From Synanceia verrucosa (Eukaryota > Chordata > Actinopteri > Perciformes > Synanceiidae): a stretch of 64,000 bases of DNA. The DNA is taken from positions 5,118,601 through 5,182,600 of the forward strand of contig CM056570.1 in the NCBI GenBank assembly GCA_029721515.1. Direction: 5' to 3'. The position numbers and the translations under genes were made by a program. Below, piece after piece: positions 23,540 to 34,980 of the stretch (positions are counted from its first letter, which is position 1; each line of letters starts with the position of its first letter). The notes under the pieces were generated by a model. That model saw nothing but the letters and a program-made list of their open reading frames with translations. It was not told the origin of the DNA and searched no databases.

Positions 23540-26500
23540 TCATGAGAGAACAAGTGGTTCAAGCTCATAGCACACTTTCCCAGCCAGGTCTTCAGGGACC
23601 CTCTCAGGAGTGTCATTGTTTTCAGCTGGTCTTTGCGTACGCTCATTCACTTGGGAATTGCGGTCTCTGAGGGAGATAAAAAAGGATGATAATTGCAATA
23701 ACAAGTATGTCTTTCAAGTTTTTTTTTTAATCTAAAATAAAATGTGTAAATCAGCTTTGACAACCTTCCATCGAGTGCTCCATTGCTCTTGTCTTCGATT
23801 TCTTGTTTTATTGCTCCTCCAAACCTGTTAGTAAACTGAACCATGGTACCTGAAAAGTTAAAAAAAAAAAAAAAATTCAAATCAAATATAAAGGAAATCC
23901 ATACAAACTATGTCAACCTCATTTCTGAATCTGTATTAACTGATTTATTTGGTCACTCGGGGGCAGCACAACAAGCTGAATTTACCCCATCTAATGATGC
24001 GTTTGAGTACTTAGAAGTCAAAATTTACGAGTTCTGAGTTGTAAATTTCAACTTAAACACCCCTCGAAGTTGGATGTTCGACTCGTAAAGTCGTACAAAC
24101 CTCATCAATCCCACCTTGACTACAACGTCATGATCCAAGATGGCAGCGCCCTGGATTTGCGGCGTGTAGCGTTATACGTTACAGCCTACAGTAGAGTCAA
24201 ACATTTTTCCCATACATAATTACGCTGGAGAACAAACACACTACCCCGCTTTCAGTATTCCGACAGAGCAAGCACAACAAACTTTTCATTGGAGGCGTCC
24301 ATCTTGGTTTTCCAACTTGTTTACTTGAATGCCATCTACTCGGGTGTGACGTCATTCCCATCTCCGACCTCTGACTTCCGATGTAAAATGAATGCAGCAT
24401 AAAACGACAACTCCGACAAGTAATATCAGCATTCATTTGGTGTACAGGTATTTTCTGTTTTTTTCCACGTTTACCACTAGCATTGTCTGTCTGAAGATTT
24501 GTTTGTGAAGATTTGTATGTTCACTGGGTTTACGACAGGTTTTAGAATAAAAAGTCTGAACCAAAATTTAAATTTGCGTTCTGGGCGGCACAGTGGTGTA
24601 GTGGTTAGCACTGTCACCTCACACCAAGAAGGTACCGGGTTCGAATCCTGGCCCGGGGCCTTTCTATGTGGAGTTTGCATGTTCTCCCCGTGTCTGCGTG
24701 GGTTTTCCTCTGGCTTCCTCCCACCATCCAAAAACATGCATGGGGATTAGGTTAATTGGCTAATTTAAATTGACCGTAGGTGTGAATGTGAGTGTGAGTG
24801 GTTGTCTGTCCTGCGATGAGGTGGCAACTTGTCCAGGGTGTACCCTGCCTTCCGCCCTAAGACAGCTGGGATAGGCTCCAGCACCCCCACGACCCTATGT
24901 GAGGATAAGCGGTAGATAATGGATGGATGGATGGATTTGCATTCTGTAAAACAAAGACAGCTGAAAGATTCAGAATTCAGAATTGGATGATGACTATCTG
25001 TGGCTTGTGGGGTCAGTAAAAGCTCGCTGTAAATCCAACACCAACGCATTACCCCTTAAGTTGTATGCCCTAAAATCAAATCAATGTGCTGGAAAATGCA
25101 ATAAAGCTCTGTTGGCAAATGCCTAACTTTAAATTACAATTTCATTTATTCCATTGTTGATACCAATATATTTCTTGGTGCAGCTATGAAAAATGTGTGA
25201 CTGTAAAACAAAGAAACATAAAATGTGTACATGTTTACTACTTACCAGCACCCCGCCTTCTCCTTCTCCAGACCAGGTAACCTACAACCAGGATGAGTAG
25301 CAACACCACAAGCCCACCCACAACTCCTGAGACGACTGCAGAGGATGGGGCTGTTTGTATGGGGTTAAAAGATCATGTGGTAGCAGAGTTAGCAATGGAG
25401 AAAACTAGCTTTAATAAGACAAACAGACTTTCAAGGGCTCTACAGGTCTTACCCACTACAGTCACTTGGATTGACTTGGAGGGATCCGAAGAGAAGGATA
25501 TCGAGGAGATGTTAACACCGTAGACACATTTATACTCTCCTTGGTTATTATAATCTATTGCAGAGAATTCAAAGTATGCCAGGTAGAAGATCGAGTGGCC
25601 GAATGCTTCCATCACTTTGGAGGTGTTCGTGTTTGACTCTGTTAGATAGAATAAACCCCCAGCATATGTGGAATGAACAGAGCAAGAGATGGTGAAGCTG
25701 CTGCCTTTGGTGACCGATATCCTATCAGGGCTGTAGATCACCATGGCTTGAGGGGATGTCAAGGAGATGCTGGGTTTCTCCAGTTTCACTGCAGAATAGA
25801 GGACCAAGTTTTCTATCATTATTTGCAATCTTATAGAGCCAAACTACACTATGTTCAACTGAACAAACAGCCCAGAAAATATCTGACCTGTGACAGAGAG
25901 CTCAGCAATATTTCCTTGAGGATAATTGATGACTTGATTGGGCAATTTCTTTTGATATTCACAGAAGTATGACCCCTTTTGGTTAAAGTCCACCGAAGGG
26001 AAGGTAAAAGTCGTAGCTTCGTTCTCAGCATATCTTTCCATTTTAAATGCGTCTTGGGTCCTTTTCAGGACAAATGTCCCACCCAAGTGTTCGGTTAGGA
26101 CAGTGCAAGTGATCTCAACTTTGTCACCCCAGTTAACCTCTGGAGCAGGACTCAAAGTGATTTGAGGCTTCTGTAGAGAACCTGTAACAGATAATAATAA
26201 GTTTTATCAGCAAACGCAGCTTCATCAAATACCAGCTGGGAGGCAATGACTTCGTACTTGAGCCAGGCTTCTTACCTAAACAGATAACACCAGCGTCTTC
26301 ACCATGCCCACAGTTATTTTCTCCAAAACCGGGATGTGTGCAGTATGTGAGAGCAGGCTCTTCGCCTCTACACTCCACATTATCCAGCCATATTGGACCA
26401 GTGCCTCTACCAAAGTGGGCACTTGTAGGAGCAGACACTGCATGACCGCAGCCTAGCTGTCTACACACCACATCAGCATTACCCATTTCCCATTCATCGT

Positions 26501-28958
26501 CACACACTGTTCCCCATTGGCTTTTATGGAAGATCTCTACCCTACCGGAACACTGACTTGAGCCGCCGACCAACCGAATAGGTGCTGCAGATGAAAAAGG
26601 AGACAAGTGAGTCCAAATGCAAAGGACAGTCCTTGAGACATGCATTTTCATACAGTTCTAAATGGGAACATTGATAAAATAATGATGTGGAATATGACTA
26701 GGATGACTGTATGTCACGTTTGCCATGCAAGTGAAAAAACAATTGTTTGACATTTTGAGGAATATTCTAATTTTCTTTCATGCTGAGTGGTACTTATGAT
26801 AAATGAAGTAGAGCAAGTGACCAGTTAGCTTTGCTTAGCATATAGACTACATACGGGGAACCAGTTTTTATATCATTTGCACATGTGAATTTTGGACACA
26901 TACAGTAATTAAAAGGCTTTACCTGCACAGAGAACGCTAGCATCATGTTCATGCCCACATCTCGCTCCTCTGAAACCTGTCCGTGAGCATTGCTGAAGAG
27001 ATGTCACATTGTCAAAACATGAATCACTAGCCTCCACTACTGATCCACTGCCTTGGCCAAAATGAGCACCTCCAAGAGCGTTGAATGCATGTCCACACTC
27101 AAGCTGCTCACACACCACCTGAGCTTTACTCAGCGTCCAGTCTGTGTCACACACCGTTTGCCATTCGTCGCCATGACGCACCTCTACTCTGCCAGAGCAC
27201 ACATCCTTACCATTAGCCAACCGGACCTCCAAACTTCCTGTGGAGTCAAGTAAACTAAAATGATTATCCAGTATCAAATTCAATTTAAGTCAAAGATATG
27301 GAAGACAAATGGAGAGACACAACTGAACAACAGCAAACAAGGCTGCATTTTATGTTTTCTTACCTGTGCAGACAACACCAGCAACTGAGGTGGTGTTGCA
27401 AGTTTTATCAGTAAAGCGTCTTTGATGGCACTGACTCAGTGTCGACTCCATTCCGTTGCATTCAAGTTGATCAATCCAGGTCTGTCCTGAGCCTGAGCCA
27501 TACTCAGCTATGGTTGTAATCTTATGAGTCCTCCCACAGTCCATCTGTCTGCACACCACATTTGCATCGTTCACATCCCAGAATTCACCACACACAGTTC
27601 CCCACTGGCCTTTGTCAAAAAATTCCACTCTTCCAGCACAACGACTGGGCCCATCTGATAACTTCACATTGCCTGGAAATGACAGTTGTAATATGAATGC
27701 ATGATAAAAGAAATGAGGTTGCAGGACTATTACTGGACTCAATTTTGATGTTTGACAGTCTGATTAATTGGCATGTTGTCACCATATCTTGACATGTGAG
27801 AGAGAGTCAGTTCAAGCTAGCTAGGCCCCCTCTTTTCATAACCTGACTCTAGGTGTTAACTGACATGATCAAAATGCCCAGTGCTAACCTTGGAAAGTTA
27901 GATTAAACAGTCTAACTTGCTCGCTTCCACTTTCCAAGTACAAACTGAACACCATAATGGGTAGGGAGGGGAATTCCAATTCAACCTCAAGTCTTACCTG
28001 AACATTTGACAGATGCTTCTTCGACGCGATCGTGGCTGACCCTGGTATAATCTCTAAGGTTGCACTGTGTGAGGGAGGTCTCTCTACCGCTACAACTGAT
28101 CTTATATCCTCTCATCTGTCCGCTTTGACCGTATGATCCAGAGAACTTGACAGGATCTCCACAACTCATCTCTCTGCACACCACTGTAGCTTCATTCATT
28201 CCCCAATTAATGTCATATGCTGATGACCACTGGCCACCATGTTGGAACTCCACCCTGCCTGAGCACTGGTCGGTCCCATTGATCAATCTGATATTAGCTA
28301 GAAAGCAAAGGGAGGAGAATCAGTTGAATGCAATTAAGTAAATAATGTACTAACAACAGGGTAATAACCCAGATGGTACCTGAGCACACCACACCGGCAT
28401 CTTCACCATGGCCACAGTTATTTTCTCCAAGGGTGGGATGTCGGCAGTGCAAGAGGGACGTCTCATTACCGAAACATTCCACATCATCCAGCCAGATGTC
28501 TCCTTGTCCTTCACCGAAGAAGGCCCTGGATTTGCCGGTTAGAGCTGTTCCACAGTCCATGGCTCTGCATACCACCTGAGCATCTTTGATGTCCCACTCA
28601 TCATCACACACTGTTCCCCACTGGCCGTCATGCAGAACTTCCACTCGACCAGAGCATCGGTCAGTGCCATTAGCAAGCCTTAGCGGTGGATCACCTGAGG
28701 ACCAATTATTAAGGTAGTTACATCAGACCAAAATATTCATGAGAAGATTTAATGTACATAGGTTGTGTTATGTGTCCTTGCTACAGTGCAGTATAGCCCT
28801 TGCAATATCACTGCCATTGATTTATACCATCCTTGCAATATCACTGCCATTGATTTATACCATCCTTGCAATATCACTGCCATTGATTTATACCATCCTT
28901 GCAATATCACTGCTATTCATTTATGCCGGTCACTGTGAAATATTTATTTACGATATAA

Positions 28959-29026
<68 letters not shown>

Positions 29027-32000
29027 GTTGGTCCATTGTGTTCACTAATTTTATTCACTAATGTTATCTTATTTGTCTTACCTGCACATGAAAGAGAAAC
29101 ACCATTACATGTTCCTCTGTGGACTTCAAGTGTGCATTGGGAAATGGAGCTCACGTTGCCAGAGCATCTACTTGTATACCCCGTCAGTCCAGTGTCGCCA
29201 TAATTGATTTCTTGGATTTTTTTTGGAGCACCACAGTTGAGTTCCTTACACACCACTGCAGCCTCTTGATTTCTCCAGTTATTACAAATTTTCCCCCATT
29301 GGCCATTGTGGAAGACCTCCACTCTGCCTGAGCAGCGATCAGTCCCGTTGACCAGTCTGACTGAGTCTGGAAACCAGAAGAAGTATTGTATTAAAAAAGT
29401 TCAAGAAAAATATGCAATGTTTCAGCATTGCATATTTACATATAATCCTGTATGTTCACATGATAGGATTTATATAAGGAGAACAGTAAGGCTGTACTGA
29501 TTTTGAGTTTGTGATACTGCACCAAAGAGGAACTACAAAAAGAGGAACTGCAAACGATGATTGTGACAGGCTGCAGGAGGATTTCATAATTTGGTAGTTC
29601 CCTGACAGAAATTTGGAAGTAAGACAATTTTCAGTAAATATCAGCAATGGTTTGACTGCCAATACAGAAGGTACAGCTAAAAAACAGCTGCATGCATCAC
29701 TTTTGCAGACAAACGCACATGTAAGAATGTTGCTTGGATTTCAGATTTAGTATTCATTCAACGTGAAATAAGGTAAGGGCAGTGTTTCCAGCTCCTCTTT
29801 TGTGACTGCTACAAGAAACAGTACAGCAGATGTTACCTGAGCATATAACACTTGCATCTTCATTGTGGTCACAGTCATGTTGTCCAAAACCTCGGTGAGG
29901 GCAGTCAGCAAGGGACTTCTCGTGACCAGTACACTCCAAGTCGTCCAGCCAAACCTGATCCTTACCTCTGCCGAAGTAGGACTTGTACTTGACCGAAAGA
30001 GCACTTCCACAGTTCATCTGTCGACAAACAACAGTCGCTTCCGCCATCCCCCATCTGTCATCACAAATCGTTCCCCACTCTGCTTCATGGTAGACTTCCA
30101 CACGGCCAGAGCACCGACTGGTCCCGTTCATCAGCCGAATTGGTTTACTGTCTACCAGATGGAAAACAGAAAAAAAACATAGCATTTTAATTCAAAAAGT
30201 CCTCCAAAGCAGATCTAGCCATGTAAAATTCAGCACAAAATTAGTGATATAGTTTGAACACATGGATGACTCACTTGTACAGACAACAGTAGCATCAACA
30301 CAGTTTTCCTTGCTATCCTGAACTCTGCACTGTGATATGGAGCTCTCATTTCCAAAACAGTTGGGTTTGATGCCATTCTGGTAATGTGACTCTCCAAAAT
30401 GTAGCACTTCAGTTTGAATGACAGGACGGCCACAGTTAATCTCTCGGCACACCACCTCAGCATCCTTCCAAGCCCAGTCACTGCTGCACACTCGTTTCCA
30501 GGTGTCTTCGTGGTAGATCTCCACTCTGCCGTTACACCGATTGCTTCCATTGAGCACCCTCACATGGTCTGCACATGATGTAGACAGAAATTTAAATAAA
30601 ATCAACAAAATGTGCGTAAGAACTTGAATTAGATGAGAACATGGATACACTGCAAAAAAATCGAAATCTTGCCAAGAATATTTGTCTTATTTCTAGTCAA
30701 ATTATGTCTTCACACTTAATTTCAGACAATATCACTTAGCACAAAATTTGCACTAAGACGGAGGGCCTTCTTTCTCAGAAGTTATGTCTTATTTCAAGAA
30801 ATCTCATTGAGACATTTTCACTTGGACCCTTGGCAGATTTTTTTTGCTTAATTCAAGCAAAAAATGCTTGGTCCATTTGGCAGATTTTTTTCCGCTGAAT
30901 TCAAGCATTTATTTTTGCTTGAATTTTTTGCTGGAATTAAGCAAGTGCAAATTTTGTGCTAAGTGATATTGTCTGAAATTAAGTGTGAAGACATAATTTG
31001 ACTAGAAATAAGACAAACATTCTTGGCAAGATTTCGATTTTTTGCAGTGTAGAACAAAATTGAACAGTCAAAAAGAGTCAGTTATCATTTTACGGGTTGT
31101 TTTCTGCTTATGTTTCTTCAGTGTGCAGTTGCCAGGAAAACATAAATTATTTAGAAAGCCAGAAGCCCCTTAGCTTAGTTTAACTTAGCTTAGATTAGTT
31201 TAACATGAAACAGCTCTGTCTGTTGGTAGCAAAAATCTTCTTCTTTATCTATACAAGTGAATTTTTTTTAAAACATTTTATGTTCATATAGCTATTGGTG
31301 ATAAACTGTTGAATAGCACAAATAATTCTTCAAGTTCTGTGGCATTATGAGCTTGCAGGGACTACAATTCAGGATATTGCTTCCTCCGCAGCAATGATTT
31401 TGACAGTTGTTGCTGGATCGACCCTTACATGCAGATGTAATGAAAACAATGAGGTCAGGTGGTGCCTGTGAAATTTGGGTTTATCTCCCGTCTATAACTC
31501 CTGCCCTTTGCACTTTACATTTGCAGCAACCAGTCACATGCTGATCTTGCTGTTGTGCTTCTGCTGCAACAGAAACCAACCATCTTAATGGAGACAACAA
31601 TCTGTGATAGACCAATATCTAGGTTTTTGATGCAATAATACAATCAGATGCTGCGAAGATAAATGCTGCGTTAGCTGCTTTATTCCATAGTTTTATTTCC
31701 CATTTTCTCTTGACGGTTCCACATTTCTGGTCTTGATAAATTGAGGCCTTGAAATGTAAGGTTTTTGAATTTTATTTCAGGTTATGCCTAATTAATGTAT
31801 AAACTCACAGGTAGAAAGTTAAATGAAAAGATTGATACTACTGTTGTATTTACTGAAACATCAAATGACCTTTCCAGTGGTTATGCTAAGCTATGCTAAG
31901 AGCAGCCTTATACAGAAAAGTGTTATCAACCTTCTCAGATTTCTGCACAGATCCAAATATTTTATTTGTATTTCTTTAATTGTCACACTGCTGAGTCTAA

Positions 32001-32881
32001 TTTAACGAGTGGGTCAGGTAAAGCGACCATAATTGAGATAAGTGAGCGTCTTACCTGAGCAGATAACCCCAGCATCTTCAGAGTGGCCACAGTTATTGTC
32101 CCCCATGGCCCTATGAGGACACTTGAGGATGGAAGACTCGCTGCCAGTGCACTGAACATCATCCAACCAGATCATGTTCTGTCCCTCCCCAAAAAAGGCA
32201 CCTTTTTTGGCCTCAAGAACCGTCCCGCAGTTTAGCTCTCGACACACCACGTCAGCGCTGACAATATTCCAGTGATCATCACACACCGTTCCCCAGCTGT
32301 CTCTGTGGTAGACCTCCAGCCTACCAGCGCAACGAGAAGGCCCAACCAGCCGAATTTTCTCACATTCTAGAAATGAAAAATAAAAGCACAACAGCTGTGG
32401 GTTGTATCACTGTGAAATCAATAATTATTTTTTTTTTTATTTTGTTTTTATTAGATCAGGCTATAGAAATCTAATTAGCTAATAAATGGATCTAGAACTC
32501 ACTGACCTGTAAGCAGTGGTAGGCTCAGTAGACCTGTAGTGCAGCAGGAACATATTTTAAAAATGTTCAATCCAGAGATTTGACAATGATATTTAAAACA
32601 AGTTGATAAATTATAGCTCCTGTGTATTTTTTAAATGTCTTACATATCAGGATGAGCTATAATAAATAAGTTATAATAATACAAAAATTGTAAGTGTCAA
32701 ATTGATTGACAAAAGAACATCTTTAAACACTTCTGTTTACTGTAGCTGTCAAATGCGCTCATATGATCTGATTTAAGTCAAGAAAAGAAAAGGTCAGAAT
32801 GAAGTCAATTTGACAAAGCAGAAACTCACTTATTGACATATAAAAAGCAAGAGGAAGTTTCTCAGCAGAAATGCAGATCAT
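23540..32881 (-). CDS. Transmembrane receptor with nine SRCR and two Ig-like domains
   Basis: Minus-strand exons: 32830-32881 (ATG), 32507-32533 (microexon), SRCR1 32055-32366, SRCR2 30275-30568, SRCR3 29837-30151, SRCR4 29082-29366, SRCR5 28380-28694, SRCR6 27998-28297, SRCR7 27364-27672, SRCR8 26923-27237, SRCR9 26276-26584, Ig1 25888-26181, Ig2 25453-25788, TM 25246-25350, tail 23765-23849 and 23540-23666 (TGA). The extracellular exons are phase 1-1 and the tail phases match, giving about 1,260 residues. SRCR domains are group B (eight Cys; GRVEV, WGTVCDD, VVCRQ, NNCGHGEDAGV). Ig domains carry EITCTV…GSYFCEY and TISCSV…GEYKCVY. The TM is LVVLLLILVVGYLVW followed by RRRRR. The tail of about 70 residues has YELEPL but no ITIM or ITAM. 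Similar to CD163/DMBT1-type scavenger receptors; ligand unknown. The 5' end is the least certain part. Confidence 0.85.
24020..24410 (-). mobile_element. Interspersed repeat, copy A
   Basis: Inverted relative of 58455-58835. The pair shares CATTGGAGGCGTCCATCTTG, TGTGACGTCATTCCCA and CCTCGAAGTTGGA (here on +, complement at 58 kb). No ORF. Lies in the receptor intron between tail and TM exons. Confidence 0.75.
24583..24934 (+). mobile_element. tRNA-derived SINE, copy 1
   Basis: Has pol III A-box (GGTGTAGTGGTTAGCAC) and B-box (GGTTCGAATCC) sequences, a body shared with three other copies and a (GGAT)n tail. Flanked by ATTTGCGTTCT / ATTTGCATTCT (24572-24582 and 24935-24945), an 11-bp target duplication with one mismatch. 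Confidence 0.92.
28798..28929. repeat. 33-bp minisatellite, four units
   Basis: Unit starts CCTTGCAATATCACTGCCAT. Starts at 28798, 28831, 28864 and 28897; the last unit is diverged. The unit length is a multiple of three, so a chance frame (LAISLPLIYTI repeats) stays open on +. Intronic in the receptor gene. Confidence 0.95.
28962..29020. repeat. (TA)n microsatellite
   Basis: About 59 bp of pure TA, 61 bp beyond the donor side of the SRCR4 exon. Confidence 0.97.
30648..31049. mobile_element. Complete foldback MITE with TA target duplication
   Basis: Starts CACTGCAAAAA and ends TTTTTGCAGTG, flanked by TA on each side (30646-30647, 31050-31051). The outer arms are long and nearly perfect inverted repeats of about 110 bp (e.g. 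AGTCAAATTATGTCTTCACA mirrored near 31000). A TA duplication suggests mobilisation by a Tc1/mariner-type transposase. Confidence 0.88.
32507..32533 (-). CDS. 27-nt microexon completing the receptor signal peptide
   Basis: Flanked on the minus strand by ctacag and gtcagt. With 52 coding nt from 32830-32881 and phase 1, it continues LPLAFYMSI into SLLSLPLLT before SRCR1 (ECEKIRLVG). Skipping it also keeps the frame, but removes half the hydrophobic core. Confidence 0.6.
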
Positions 32882-33649
32882 GTTGTGTCTTCCAAACAGA
32901 TGAAATGCTGTCAAGGAACATTAAAAACAAAGTGTTATTAAAAAAGGTGTTACTTTGCTGTCTTTTGGGAGTCAATCAGTTTTTTTAGATAAAATTCTGC
33001 AAATGGATTAAGTAGCCCTCTTACCCTTTAAATCCAACAATTTTGAGCAGCTATTTAAATAAACTTATTATTCAAAATAAAAAGAGCTAATCATGTCAGA
33101 TCATGGCATGTCAGAAACATCCCAAGAATAGAGGCCCTCTGTACAGATCCAGTAATTGTTGTGAATAAAGGGAACTGCATGGACTTGGACTCCAAACGGG
33201 ATGCATGTTGACATTTTGATCAATCATTAAAGACAGGCGATGAGATTTGAGGTGAAGATTTCATCTCGTTTTACACTATGTCTATATTACTTTTTGGAAA
33301 ACATTATATTCCAAAGGAAAATCCACCCACACGTAAAATATCAAGCGACAGTAACAGTGATTTATTGACCGAACAGATGATCAGCTGCAGAAAAATAAAA
33401 GGGAAATGGAGATCAAAAGGACAGTTGTTATGAACAAATGTCAAGAGGTGACCACTGACTGTCCCCTCCCCCTGGTTTTCATTCACAGCACTCCTTTTAT
33501 GTTGAATTTGTAAAAAGCACAGCCATTATTCTCTCTATTTCAAGTATGACCTAGACAAAATACACAGCGCAACGTTCAATTATTTGAGTAAATTCATGTC
33601 ACTTAATGAAATATATCAAATAAAAATTACACTGTATATTCCGTTGCAA

Positions 33650-33996
33650 GGGTGGCACGGTGGTGTAGTGATTAGCACTGTCGCCTCACAGCAAGAAGGT
33701 ACCGGGTTCGATTCCCGGCCCAGGGCCTTTCTGTGTGGTGTTTGCATGTTCTCCCCGTGTCTGTGTCTCTCCGGGCACTCCGGCTTCCCCCCACCATGCA
33801 AAAACATGCATGCCCAGACTAATTTAAATTACCCGTAGTTGTGAATGTGAGTGTGAGTGGTTGTCTGTCTCTATGTGTCCTGTGATGAACTGGAGACTTG
33901 TCCAGGGTGTACCCTGCCTTTCACCCTAAGACAGCTGGGATAGGCTCCAGCCCCCTGCGACCCTATGAGGATAAGCAGTAGAAAATGGATGGATGG
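33650..33996 (+). mobile_element. tRNA-derived SINE, copy 2
   Basis: Same family as copy 1 (GGTTCGATTCC B-box, GGATGGATGG tail). Target duplication ATTCCGTTGCAA / ATTCCATTGCAA at 33638-33649 and 33997-34008, one mismatch in 12. Confidence 0.92.
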
Positions 33997-34039
33997 ATTC
34001 CATTGCAAACATGAGTTTTGCTGTGCAGTGGCATCCTGA

Positions 34040-34680
34040 CACGGCTGGTGTCCTGGTGCTGACTTTTTAAACTCAGACAAGACTGAGATGACTATAGACT
34101 TGAGGAAAGGACAACACACCCTTTTCTACATCAATGGGACTCAGGTGGAGAAGGTGAGGACCTTCAAACTCCTCGGCATCCACATCAGCAAGGATCTCAC
34201 CTGGACCACAGCATGCAGCATCCTGACAAACTCCATCACAGTATGGTATGAGAGCTGCACCATGAAGGGCAGGAAGGCACACTATTCACACTCCTGCCTT
34301 CTAGCAGACGCTACAGGAGTGTGAATGCAAGACTAAAAAAACAACTACTTCACTGACTGATTATCTGTTTTATGTATATTATATCAATGCTGCACATATC
34401 TATTTACATATCTGTGATACAACCACTAAAACTGCTAATTTGCAACTTTCAGCATTATTGCACAACAACCTTTGACTGCACTCTGCCTTTTGTACATAGT
34501 ACTCACTTTATTTTTGTATTTCTTTTATTTTATTCACCTAGGGTTAACTTTATTGCCTATTCAGCTTTTGTTAAGTTATTTTAGTTGTGAAGGGAACTCA
34601 CAAAGTAAGAATTTCATTAACTAGCGTCACTCCTGATTCTACTGTGTAGATGACAATAAATCTGACATTAATTATACATT
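34040..34680 (+). mobile_element. Truncated L2/CR1-like LINE: reverse-transcriptase C-terminal remnant and 3' UTR
   Basis: The frame at 34088 reads MTIDLRKGQHTLFYINGTQ, VEKVRTFKLLGIHISKDLTW, typical of the region after the RT domain in fish non-LTR elements. Sequence beyond DLTWTT is partly deleted, and the frame ends at a TGA at 34322. The 3' part has AAGAATTTCATT and GATGACAATAAA, the usual L2-type tail. Confidence 0.8.
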
Positions 34681-34909
34681 TTTAGTATTTCAAACAATAT
34701 GGTATTTTTCAATTTAGAATTTTGCTGTATATCACACATCAAACCTTTAGGTCCTGGTTAGATCTGTGGGATTTTTTTTTACTCAAAATGTGGATTATGC
34801 TGCAAAAAAAACAGGTTTTTATTATCACTCCATGTCCACTATGGATAATAAACCTCCTCTGTTATAAGTTAAATGCAGCAAACATAAAGTTAATTAAAAA
34901 TCATAGAAA

Positions 34910-34980
34910 TTTCTTACCTTACAAAATGAGCTGATGCTGTTTTTTTGCTCATCAGAACGACAGAATAACTAGTCTAAGCC
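34910..34980 (-). other. Possible non-coding first exon of the SRCR-Ig receptor gene
   Basis: A good donor (GTAAG|gtaagaa on the minus strand, edge near 34919) follows a stretch with an ATG whose short frame is not in phase with the receptor. An acceptor ttccttgacag near 32911 would join it just upstream of the ATG at 32881. This is a splice-site guess only. Confidence 0.25.

Noticed and set aside
24593..24660. tRNA-like segment with A and B boxes
   Set aside because: It is the head of a dispersed SINE present in four copies with target duplications, not a functional tRNA gene.
28798..28929. Short regularly repeated units considered as a CRISPR array
   Set aside because: Units are directly adjacent with no spacers, in a eukaryotic intron; it is a minisatellite.
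28739..29203. 154-residue plus-strand frame with LAISLPLIYTI repeats
   Set aside because: The frame stays open only because the minisatellite unit is 33 bp and is followed by TA repeats; it is antisense to SRCR4.
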